Shown here one piece after another: positions 17,984 to 25,943 of a stretch of 64,000 bases of DNA. Origin of the DNA: HGM04593 sp045533955. GTDB taxonomy: Bacteria > Bacteroidota > Bacteroidia > Bacteroidales > Bacteroidaceae. The translations under genes were made by a program, and so were the position numbers. The notes under the pieces were generated by a model that had not been told where the DNA came from, did no database searches, and saw only the letters and a program-made list of their open reading frames with translations. Position 1 is the first letter of the stretch. Every line of letters begins with the position of its first letter. The stretch is from positions 1 through 64,000 of the forward strand of contig JAZSIU010000019.1 in NCBI GenBank assembly GCA_045533955.1, written 5' to 3'.

Positions 17984-19995
17984 TGAAAAGATTTTTTACA
18001 TATTGTGCCGTGGCGCTGTGCATTCTCTGTGCAGTATCGTGCAGCGACGAGGCTGATAGCCCGGCGGCTCCCTCGCAACCCGAGGCTGTGCTCCCCGACG
18101 ATGTCATCGAGGGTGAGCTTCTTATAAAATTCTCGCCCGAGATGGAGAGTATCCTCGACGAGGCTTTTAAGGCGCGTGCGATGCGCGGCGTCGCCACACG
18201 CTCGGGAATCCCCTCGACCGACGAGGTTCTGAGGATTCTGGGTGCTTACAGTTTCGAACGTGTCTTTCCCGTTGACCCCGCCAATGAGGAGCGTACGCGC
18301 AAGGCGGGGTTGCATCTGTGGTATCAGGTGAAATTCGATAAAAACTGCAATCTGCGCGAGGCTGTCGAGAATCTCGCGCGTCTGGGTGAGGTCTCTAAAT
18401 TGCAGTGCAACCGCAAAATATATCGTATGAGCAACCGTAAGGCTCGTGTGGCAAGCTCCGCACCCGAAGCGGCCGGCCATCCTTTCAACGACCCGGGTCT
18501 TGCTCGTCAGTGGGGCTATATAAACTACGGCGGTTACTCGTTCGAGCAGCCGTGGGCCAAGAGCATTGCAGGCTGCGATGTTGGCTGCGCCGACGCGTGG
18601 AGTATCTGCACGGGCGACCCCTCGATTATCGTTGCTGTGATGGACGAGGGTGTAATGTACAATCACCCCGACCTCGAGCCTAATATGTGGGTAAACGAGG
18701 GCGAGGAGCTGGGCTCGGACATTGACGCCGACAACAACGGCTATAAAGGCGATAAATATGGCTATAATTTTGCCACCGACCGAGGGTATATATCAACCAC
18801 GGGCTCTTCGGACACGGGCCACGGAACGCACGTTGCAGGAACGGTTGCCGCCGTCAACAACAACGGGGTGGGCGTGTGCGGCGTTGCCGGCGGCGATGCG
18901 GCCAAAGGGCAGCAGGGAGTAAGGATTATGTCGCTTCAGATTTTCGACGATAGCTACTCGGCCAACTTGTTGCTCGAGGCGAAGGCTGTAAAATATGCGG
19001 CTGATAATGGTGCCACGGTGCTTCAGTGCAGCTGGGGCTATATGTCGCCCGATGCTAATCCTATTTTGGGATTCTCGCCCGGCCCGGCAACCGAGGAGGA
19101 GTGGGCCACGACCTATCCGCTCGAAAAGGAGGCGTTCGACTATTTTATTGAGAATGCAGGTTCGCCCAACGGGGTAATTGAAGGTGGAGTAGTGGTGTTT
19201 GCGGCGGGCAATGAGTTTGCGCCCACGCCATCGTTCCCGGGACTATATTCGCGCTTTGTGTGCGTGGCGGCTGTGGCTGCCGATTATACTCCATCTACTT
19301 ACACCGATTATGGCGAGGGCATCGACCTTTCGGCTCCCGGTGGCGACGGCGACTATTATGGCGCGCCCGGCGACGAGACCGACAGCGAGGGAATGATATA
19401 CTCGACAATTGTGAGCGAGGGTAGGCCGTCGTATGGATACTACGAGGGCTCGTCGATGGCTTGTCCCCACGTCTCGGGCGTTGCGGCATTGGGCCTCTCG
19501 TATGCTGCGCAGTTGCGCAAGCACTTTAAGGCCGAGGAGTTTATCGAACTTATGATTGCCACGGGAACACCTATCGACGGATATTTCAAGGGCGAGAAAT
19601 TCTCGCACTATAATCACTCGTCGCCCGGAGCATCGGCCACAAAGAGCGACCTTTCGCGTTACGTTGGCAAGATGGGACGTTTGGTGAATGCGGGTGCTCT
19701 GCTGCGTGCAATAGAGGATGCGGGTAGTGCGATGCGTCTGCCTAATATTTATGTTGCACCGGGCAGTGGCACGAGTATCGACCTCAGCCGTTATTTTGTT
19801 GGTGGCGAGGCTCTCTCGTATAGCTGCCGTGTGGCTGACAGCGGCGTTGCGCGCGCCTCAATAGAGGGTTGTGTGCTCACCGTCGAGGGCGTTGATACGG
19901 GTGCAACCGAGCTTGTTGTTACCACAAGCAGTGGTATCGAGCAGAGTGTTACGGTAACGGTGCGCCGCGGTGCCGCTCCCAATGGTTGGATGTAA
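17980..19995 (+). CDS. Subtilisin-family (S8) serine protease lipoprotein
   Basis: A 671-residue lipoprotein protease; the lipobox AVSC is followed by SDEAD. Residues about 38-150 look like a propeptide (GELLIKFSPEM). The catalytic domain has the full triad: Asp222 in IVAVMDEGVMYNHPDL, His281 in GHGTHVAGT and Ser492 in GSSMACPHVSG, plus the oxyanion asparagine in VFAAGNE. The last ~90 residues form an Ig-like beta domain (SYSCRVADSGVARASIEG). It overlaps the previous LRR gene by 4 bp. In the operon it would supply peptides to the SusCD importer; surface location is inferred from the acidic residues after the lipidated cysteine. Confidence 0.95.
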   Translation: MMKRFFTYCAVALCILCAVSCSDEADSPAAPSQPEAVLPDDVIEGELLIKFSPEMESILDEAFKARAMRGVATRSGIPSTDEVLRILGAYSFERVFPVDPANEERTRKAGLHLWYQVKFDKNCNLREAVENLARLGEVSKLQCNRKIYRMSNRKARVASSAPEAAGHPFNDPGLARQWGYINYGGYSFEQPWAKSIAGCDVGCADAWSICTGDPSIIVAVMDEGVMYNHPDLEPNMWVNEGEELGSDIDADNNGYKGDKYGYNFATDRGYISTTGSSDTGHGTHVAGTVAAVNNNGVGVCGVAGGDAAKGQQGVRIMSLQIFDDSYSANLLLEAKAVKYAADNGATVLQCSWGYMSPDANPILGFSPGPATEEEWATTYPLEKEAFDYFIENAGSPNGVIEGGVVVFAAGNEFAPTPSFPGLYSRFVCVAAVAADYTPSTYTDYGEGIDLSAPGGDGDYYGAPGDETDSEGMIYSTIVSEGRPSYGYYEGSSMACPHVSGVAALGLSYAAQLRKHFKAEEFIELMIATGTPIDGYFKGEKFSHYNHSSPGASATKSDLSRYVGKMGRLVNAGALLRAIEDAGSAMRLPNIYVAPGSGTSIDLSRYFVGGEALSYSCRVADSGVARASIEGCVLTVEGVDTGATELVVTTSSGIEQSVTVTVRRGAAPNGWM

Positions 19996-20011
19996 TCGCG
20001 GGGAGGCTGTT

Positions 20012-20812
20012 ATGAGGCGTTTGTCGCTTGTTTCTGTCCTGCTTTTTGCTCTATGCGGCCTTTTGGGGGCGCAGGAGAAGAGGCTCTCGCGTGCGGCCAT
20101 AGACTCGGTGCGCGCACTGCGAACGATGGGTAGCGGTGGCGGCGTACTGCGCTTCGAGGACTATAAAATTGATATGGGGGCAATGCTCGAGGGCGACACG
20201 GCAAGGGTGCTCACATTCTCGTTTGTAAACAGTGGGCAAGAGAGGGTGCGGATTGAGCGTGTGGCGGCCTCGTGCGGGTGTCTTGCGGTGATGTTCGATA
20301 CGGTAGCCGTTGAGCCCGGGGGACGCGGAGAGATTAAACTGAGATTCTCGCCTCGAGGCAGGGCGGGAACGGTTGACGTCGATGCCTTTGTCTATCTTGC
20401 GGGCAGTGCATCGCGCCCTGAGGCTCGTCTCAGGCTTCTGGGTAATGTCATTGGCGAGGACGAGTGGGAGCATCTGCCCCACAGAATGGGCACCCTCAGG
20501 CTGAAGAGCCGCAGGGTTAGCTTCGGCACCATCGAGGCGGGACGCCGACGCATCGAGCGCATTGCCTGTGCCAACGTCGGGGTGCAACCGCTTACTCTTA
20601 CGGCTGCAATAAAGCCGGAGTATATAACGCTCGGTACCGAGCCTGCAACAATCGGCCCGGGCGAGGAGGGCGATATAATAATCACTTTAGATACCGATAA
20701 AATTCCGCAAACAGCGGGACGCAAGCAGATAAAAATAATAATTGATGGAACAGAGGGACGTCCCTCGCAACGCACCATTGAGGTTGAATTTAATGTTGCC
20801 CCCGAAAAATAG
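20012..20812 (+). CDS. DUF1573 family exported protein
   Basis: A 266-residue protein with a signal peptide (MRRLSLVSVLLFALCGLLGA, cleaved before QEK). The start at 20012 is favoured by a good ribosome binding site (GGGGAGG, 7 bp upstream) and the signal peptide; the frame is open further upstream inside the protease gene. It carries two DUF1573 (ASH/MSP-like Ig) repeats: the first has ASCGCLAVMFDTVAVEPGG, the second GTIEAGRRRIERIACANVG. The family's role is not defined; the ASCGC motif is characteristic. It sits 16 bp after the protease and is presumably periplasmic. Confidence 0.8.
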   Translation: MRRLSLVSVLLFALCGLLGAQEKRLSRAAIDSVRALRTMGSGGGVLRFEDYKIDMGAMLEGDTARVLTFSFVNSGQERVRIERVAASCGCLAVMFDTVAVEPGGRGEIKLRFSPRGRAGTVDVDAFVYLAGSASRPEARLRLLGNVIGEDEWEHLPHRMGTLRLKSRRVSFGTIEAGRRRIERIACANVGVQPLTLTAAIKPEYITLGTEPATIGPGEEGDIIITLDTDKIPQTAGRKQIKIIIDGTEGRPSQRTIEVEFNVAPEK

Positions 20813-20837
20813 ACGATAATAATATAAAAATATAAAA

Positions 20838-21326
20838 ATGGACGCAAAAACAATTTTCCGCCTTATGGCGGCTTTTCTGATGATGATTGCTATTCAGGGC
20901 TGTTCGTCGGACGACGATAAAAACTCGCTCGAGCCTGCGCTCGACGTTACCCCGGCCAATATTGCAGGAGTGTGGAGGCTTGAAGAGTGGAACTCTCGGC
21001 CGCTCCCTCAGGGGACATATTGCTACATTATATTCAACCGCAAGGAGAGGAGCTTCCGTATGTTCCAAAAGTTTGACAGTATGTATGCCCGTTGCATCAC
21101 GGGAGTGTATGCCATCGACAAAGATAAATGGGGCAACTACATAATAAGTGGCGAGTACGATTATCAGGTGGGCGAGTGGAACAACTCATACGTCGTAACC
21201 GAGCTTTACGCCTCGGGCTCGATGCTGTGGACGGCAAAGGACGACCCCTTGGACGTCTGTCGATACGTGCGCCTCGACGCCGTCCCCGAGGAGATTATTC
21301 GTGAGTCGGGTTATAAAGAGCAGTGA
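20838..21326 (+). CDS. Lipocalin-like lipoprotein
   Basis: A 162-residue lipoprotein, last gene of the SusCD operon. The lipobox IQGC is followed by SSDDDK, an acidic surface-export-like signal. The mature part begins NIAGVWRLEEW, the G-x-W start of small lipocalin-like domains in Bacteroidales (DUF5004/lipocalin_5 type), and continues with short antiparallel strands (YIIFNRKERSFRMFQ, YIISGEYDYQVG). Lipocalins bind small hydrophobic ligands, but no ligand can be predicted here. Confidence 0.6.
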   Translation: MDAKTIFRLMAAFLMMIAIQGCSSDDDKNSLEPALDVTPANIAGVWRLEEWNSRPLPQGTYCYIIFNRKERSFRMFQKFDSMYARCITGVYAIDKDKWGNYIISGEYDYQVGEWNNSYVVTELYASGSMLWTAKDDPLDVCRYVRLDAVPEEIIRESGYKEQ

Positions 21327-21345
21327 GTGCAGCTTATAATAGACT

Positions 21346-21380
21346 AAGAGCACAAATAAAGGATAAAAAAGCTCTTTTAA
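21346..21380 (+). terminator. Possible terminator after the SusCD operon
   Basis: AAGAGC (21346-21351) pairs with GCTCTT (21371-21376) across a 19-base A-rich loop and is followed by a short T/A run. The stem is weak. Confidence 0.35.
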
Positions 21381-21447
21381 AATAAGAAAAAATGTGATAG
21401 AAATAAAATTTTTATCAAAATAACAATCATAATTAAAACATAATTGT

Positions 21448-21455
21448 TAACTTTG
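21448..21455 (+). promoter_or_regulatory. -7 box upstream of rho
   Basis: TAACTTTG is an exact match to TAnnTTTG, giving a predicted rho leader of about 110 nt. The leader contains a small GCGGA/TCCGC hairpin near 21470-21490. A long leader fits autoregulation of rho, which is known in other bacteria, but nothing here proves it. Confidence 0.45.
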
Positions 21456-21573
21456 CAGAGTTAAAATTTGCGGGCGGAATCTTGTCCGCTATATTCAGTA
21501 AAAAAATCATACACTCTTTTTGAAAATTGTGAACAATCCTTAGTACAAGGAAAATTTCGCACAATCTTATTTT

Positions 21574-23565
21574 ATGTATCATATAGAACAGTTGAGAAGC
21601 AAGGAGTTGCCCGAGTTGCAATCTATTGCCAATGAATTGGGGATTAGTGGAGTAAAATCACTCGAAAGAGACACGCTCATCTATCGCATCCTCGATGGAC
21701 AAGCGCTTCAGCGCAGCCAGTCGGGAACTCCTGCCGTTGTGAAAGAAGAAAACAGAATGAATCGTCGCAACCATCGTCGTAACCGCATACAGCCCGAGGT
21801 TGCCGCAAAAGTATATACGGCAACAGGCGACAAGGCTGTGAAGCTCGACAAGAACGAGCCCAAAAAGCAAGACAATGATGTTAAGTCAATAGCCGCCCAC
21901 GCTGCCCCCGTCGAGGTAATGCCCGAGGCTGTGGCTCCCGAGGCAGCTCCCGCCGCAGCGACGAACAGCGAGAATAGCGCCCCCAAAAAGCGTGGTCGCA
22001 AGCCTAAGGCCAAAGAGGCCACAACGGTAGAGGCGTCCGAACAGACCGAAAAAAATGCTCCAGCCGCTGAGGCGCCCGCAGCCGAGCAGACAGAAAAGCC
22101 TGCCCCCAAAAAGCGCGGCCGCAAGCCTAAGGCCAAAGAGGTTGCACTCCCCGAGGCAAGCGCCGAGGCCACTGCGCCGGTTGAGGCTCCCGAGCAGGCC
22201 GCAGCAGTTGAAACTCCCGAGCAGACAGAAAAGCCCGTAGAGGCGCCCGCCGAGCAGCAGGAGTTTGTGCCAATAGAAGAGCTTCCCAGCAGCAAAGAAG
22301 AGGGCTCGGCCGAGCTTGTCGAGAAATTCGAGAAGCGCGAGGGAGCGCAACAGCAGCAAGGCTTCCGCAAGAACGACCGCCGTCAGCGCACCGACCGCCC
22401 CCGCCCCGAGGTTGGGGAGCCTCAGGAGCAGCCTGCAATGTACGACTTTGCCGATGTGCTAAAGGTCGAGGGCGTGCTCGAGACAATGCCCGACAATTAC
22501 GGTTTTTTGCGCTCGTCCGACTACAACTACCTTGCTTCGCCCGACGACGTATATGTATCGCAGTCGCAGATAAGAATGTACGGCCTAAAGACAGGCGACG
22601 TTGTCGAGGGTGTTATACGCCCCGCAAGCGCAGGCGAGAAATATTTCCCCCTTGTAAAGGTAAATAAGATAAACGGCCTTGCTCCCGAGCTTGTGCGCGA
22701 CCGCGTATCGTTCGACAACCTCACCCCTCTGTTCCCCGAGGAGAAATTCACCCTTTGCAGCGGCAGCTACGACAATCTGTCGGCTCGCGTGGTTGATATG
22801 TTCTCGCCCATAGGAAAGGGACAGCGCGGGCTAATCGTGGCCCAACCAAAGACCGGTAAGACAATGTTGCTCAAGGATATTGCAAACGCCATTGCCGCAA
22901 ACCACCCCGAGGCCTATATGATAATGCTGCTCATCGACGAGCGCCCCGAGGAGGTAACCGATATGGCACGCAGCGTAAATGCCGAGGTCATAGCATCTAC
23001 CTTTGACGAACCGGCCGAGCGCCACGTGAAAATAGCAGGAATAGTCCTCGAGAGGGCCAAGCGAATGGTCGAGTGTGGACACGACGTGGTAATCTTCCTC
23101 GACTCAATCACTCGTCTGGCACGCGCCTATAACACCGTCTCGCCCGCATCGGGAAAAGTGCTCTCGGGTGGTGTCGATGCCAATGCTCTGCACAAGCCCA
23201 AGCGCTTCTTCGGTGCGGCACGTAACATCGAGAATGGCGGTTCGCTAACAATTATCGCAACAGCGCTCATCGACACAGGCTCAAAGATGGACGAGGTAAT
23301 ATTTGAGGAGTTTAAGGGCACGGGTAATATGGAACTTCAGCTCGACCGCACCTTAAGCAACAAGCGCATCTTCCCCGCAGTGAATATCATAGCATCGAGT
23401 ACCCGTCGCGACGACCTTCTGCACGACAAGCACACGCTCGACCGTATGTGGATACTGCGTAAATATCTTGCCGATATGACCTCGCTCGAGGCTATGGAGT
23501 TTGTAAAAGACCGCCTCGAAAAGACTAAAGACAACGAAGAATTTCTGCTTAGTATGAATTCTTGA
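21574..23565 (+). CDS. rho: Transcription termination factor Rho with disordered insertion
   Basis: A 663-residue Rho, the hexameric RNA-dependent ATPase that terminates transcription; the common form is about 420 residues. An N-terminal Rho-N/SAP-like helix bundle (1-45) is followed by a low-complexity Ala/Pro/Glu/Lys insertion of roughly 220 residues, which includes two near-identical AT-hook-like units KKRGRKPKAKE (about 137 and 178). Then come the RNA-binding cold-shock domain (about 290-360, with YGFLRSSDYNYL), Walker A VAQPKTGKT, Walker B VVIFLDSITRLARAYN and a conserved C-terminus. Bacteroides Rho proteins are known to carry such insertions, implicated in phase separation. It is monocistronic with its own terminator. 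Confidence 0.97.
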   Translation: MYHIEQLRSKELPELQSIANELGISGVKSLERDTLIYRILDGQALQRSQSGTPAVVKEENRMNRRNHRRNRIQPEVAAKVYTATGDKAVKLDKNEPKKQDNDVKSIAAHAAPVEVMPEAVAPEAAPAAATNSENSAPKKRGRKPKAKEATTVEASEQTEKNAPAAEAPAAEQTEKPAPKKRGRKPKAKEVALPEASAEATAPVEAPEQAAAVETPEQTEKPVEAPAEQQEFVPIEELPSSKEEGSAELVEKFEKREGAQQQQGFRKNDRRQRTDRPRPEVGEPQEQPAMYDFADVLKVEGVLETMPDNYGFLRSSDYNYLASPDDVYVSQSQIRMYGLKTGDVVEGVIRPASAGEKYFPLVKVNKINGLAPELVRDRVSFDNLTPLFPEEKFTLCSGSYDNLSARVVDMFSPIGKGQRGLIVAQPKTGKTMLLKDIANAIAANHPEAYMIMLLIDERPEEVTDMARSVNAEVIASTFDEPAERHVKIAGIVLERAKRMVECGHDVVIFLDSITRLARAYNTVSPASGKVLSGGVDANALHKPKRFFGAARNIENGGSLTIIATALIDTGSKMDEVIFEEFKGTGNMELQLDRTLSNKRIFPAVNIIASSTRRDDLLHDKHTLDRMWILRKYLADMTSLEAMEFVKDRLEKTKDNEEFLLSMNS

Positions 23566-23572
23566 TAATTAC

Positions 23573-23610
23573 AAAAAACAGCGTCCGAACCACTCGGACG
23601 CTGTTTTTTT
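23573..23610 (+). terminator. Rho-independent terminator of rho
   Basis: A 16-bp inverted repeat (23573-23588 with 23594-23609, core CAGCGTCCGA) with a 5-base loop and a T7 run, starting 8 bp after the rho stop codon. Confidence 0.9.
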
Positions 23611-23782
23611 ACTCTTTTTTTGTATAATTTCAACGATGCTTGATACAATCCCAAGGCCAAGCGTCGGACTATTTCTCTTGTGTGCGGTGCTTATGCTTTG
23701 AGAATCAATGTGTTAATGTTGTGATTGTTCTTGCCCGAAAATATAAGTCTTTTGTAATGAACCATTTTATTTAAAAAATTGC

Positions 23783-23790
23783 TATCTTCG
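23783..23790 (+). promoter_or_regulatory. -7 box upstream of metG
   Basis: TATCTTCG is a one-base variant of the TAnnTTTG element, about 93 bp upstream of the metG ATG, in the 272-bp gap after the rho terminator. Confidence 0.4.
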
Positions 23791-23882
23791 CAGATTGAAT
23801 GTGGCCACCGCGGCGCAAAAGAGCCTCGGTAGGTTGCCGTAATTTTATTGTGTGAGTAAAAAATGTAAATAAAAATAGTCCT

Positions 23883-25922
23883 ATGGAGAAGAAATTTAAA
23901 AGAACTTTGGTAACATCGGCGCTGCCGTATGCCAACGGCCCTGTGCACATTGGCCACCTTGCCGGAGTGTATGTGCCAGCCGATATTTATGTACGTTATC
24001 TGCGTCTCAAGGGCGAGGATGTGCTCTTTATCGGCGGTAGCGACGAGCACGGCGTGCCCGTAACAATCCGCGCCAAGAAAGAGGGGATAACCCCGCAGGA
24101 TGTTGTCGATCGTTATCATAATATCATAAAAGATTCGTTCGAGGGCTTTGGAATCTCGTTCGACGTATATTCGCGTACAACATCCGAGACGCACAAACAG
24201 CTGGCGTCCGACTTTTTCCGCAAGCTCTACGACGAGGGAAAATTTGTGCAGATGGAGAGCGAGCAGTATTACGACGAGGGCGAGCAACAATTCCTCACCG
24301 ACCGTAACATACGCGGCGAGTGTCCCCGCTGCCACGCTGCCGACGCCTACGGCGACCAATGCGAAAAGTGCGGCGCCACACTCTCGCCCGACGAGCTTAT
24401 TAACCCATATAATGCCGACTCGGGCAACCCCCTTGTGAAGCGCAAGACAACCCATTGGTATCTGCCGCTCGATAAGTATCAGCCGTGGCTCGAGGAGTGG
24501 ATTTTGGGCGAGCACAAAGAGTGGCGCAGCAACGTCTATGGACAGTGTAAAAGCTGGCTCGACTCGGGCCTGCGCGAGCGTGCCGTTACACGCGACCTCA
24601 GCTGGGGAATACCCGTGCCCGTCGAGGGTGCCGAGGGTAAGGTGCTGTACGTGTGGTTCGATGCTCCAATTGGCTACATAAGCAACACAAAAGAGCTGCT
24701 GCCCGACACGTGGGAGCAGTGGTGGAAGAGCGAGGATACGCGCCTTGTACACTTTATCGGAAAGGATAATATTGTGTTCCACTGCATTGTGTTCCCCTCG
24801 ATGCTGAAGGCTCACGGCGATTATGTACTGCCCGACAATGTTCCCAGCAACGAGTTTCTGAATCTTGAGGATGATAAAATATCTACCTCGCGCAATTGGG
24901 CCGTGTGGCTCAACGAGTATCTTGTCGATTTTCCCGGTAAGCAGGATGTGCTGCGATACGTACTCACCGCAAATGCTCCCGAGACAAAAGACAATAATTT
25001 CACGTGGCGCGATTTTCAGGCGCGCAACAACAACGAGCTTGTAGCCGTATATGGTAACTTTGTGAACCGCGCGCTTGTGCTCACAAAGAAATATTTCGAT
25101 GGAAAAGTGCCCGCCTGCGGCACCGTTACCGACTACGACAAGGCTATCATCGAGGAGTTTGTGAATGTAAAAAGCGAGGTCGAAAAGCTACTCGACCAAT
25201 TCAAATTCCGCGAGGCACAGAAAGAGGCGATGAACCTTGCACGCATCGGCAACCGCTATCTTGCCGAGACCGAGCCGTGGAAGCTGGCCAAGAGCGACCT
25301 TTCGCGGGTGGCCACAATTTTGAATATTTCGCTTCAGCTGGTGGCCAACCTTTCAATAGCGTTCGAGCCGTTCCTGCCTTTCAGCAGCAAGAAACTGCGC
25401 AGTATGCTCGCATACGAGGAGTTTAAATGGGAGAATTTGGGACGCACCGACCTTCTGCCCGAGGGACACGAGCTTGGAGAGGTGGGCCTTCTCTTCGAGA
25501 AGATTGAGGACGATGCCATTCAAGCACAGCTCGACCGCCTCGCACGCATCAAGAAAGAGAATGAGGCTGCCAACTACAAGGCTGCTCCTGTGCGTCCCGA
25601 CTGCACATTCGACGATTTTCTGAAATTGGATATGCGCGTGGGCACCGTGCTCGAGTGCTGCAAGGTTCCTAAAGCCGACAAACTGCTGCAATTCAAGATT
25701 GACGATGGTCTTGAGACGCGCACAATACTCTCGGGTATTGCCAAGCACTTTAAGCCCGAGGAACTTGTGGGCAAACAGGTGTGCTTCATTGCCAATCTGC
25801 CGCCGCGCACAATGCGAGGCATCGTCAGCGAGGGAATGATTCTGAGCGCCGAGGACAACGAGGGCAGGCTGTCGCTGCTCACCGTCGAGCCTAAGGCAAA
25901 GCCCGGAAGCGAGATAAAATAA
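23883..25922 (+). CDS. metG: Methionyl-tRNA synthetase
   Basis: MetRS charges tRNA-Met using ATP. The 679 residues include the class I HIGH motif (VHIGHLAG near residue 22), a zinc knuckle with two C-x-x-C pairs (CPRCH and CEKCG, about 140-160), and the KMSKS-equivalent loop DKISTSRN near residue 330. The C-terminal ~105 residues are an EMAP/Trbp111-type tRNA-binding domain (FLKLDMRVGTVLECCKVPKA) used for dimerisation. The N-terminal start MEKKFKRTLVTSALPYANGP is standard. A flippase gene follows 21 bp downstream, so it may head the polysaccharide operon. Confidence 0.97.
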   Translation: MEKKFKRTLVTSALPYANGPVHIGHLAGVYVPADIYVRYLRLKGEDVLFIGGSDEHGVPVTIRAKKEGITPQDVVDRYHNIIKDSFEGFGISFDVYSRTTSETHKQLASDFFRKLYDEGKFVQMESEQYYDEGEQQFLTDRNIRGECPRCHAADAYGDQCEKCGATLSPDELINPYNADSGNPLVKRKTTHWYLPLDKYQPWLEEWILGEHKEWRSNVYGQCKSWLDSGLRERAVTRDLSWGIPVPVEGAEGKVLYVWFDAPIGYISNTKELLPDTWEQWWKSEDTRLVHFIGKDNIVFHCIVFPSMLKAHGDYVLPDNVPSNEFLNLEDDKISTSRNWAVWLNEYLVDFPGKQDVLRYVLTANAPETKDNNFTWRDFQARNNNELVAVYGNFVNRALVLTKKYFDGKVPACGTVTDYDKAIIEEFVNVKSEVEKLLDQFKFREAQKEAMNLARIGNRYLAETEPWKLAKSDLSRVATILNISLQLVANLSIAFEPFLPFSSKKLRSMLAYEEFKWENLGRTDLLPEGHELGEVGLLFEKIEDDAIQAQLDRLARIKKENEAANYKAAPVRPDCTFDDFLKLDMRVGTVLECCKVPKADKLLQFKIDDGLETRTILSGIAKHFKPEELVGKQVCFIANLPPRTMRGIVSEGMILSAEDNEGRLSLLTVEPKAKPGSEIK

Positions 25923-25943
25923 TCCTCCCCTCAAAAATGAATT

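Noticed and set aside
6248..21326. Calling the SusCD locus a polysaccharide utilisation locus
   Set aside because: No glycoside hydrolase, polysaccharide lyase, or sigma/anti-sigma or hybrid regulator is present; the only enzyme is a protease.
21981..22141. Two near-identical 39-bp repeats considered as part of a CRISPR or insertion
   Set aside because: They are in-frame repeats of the AT-hook-like unit inside rho; there are only two and the spacer is coding.
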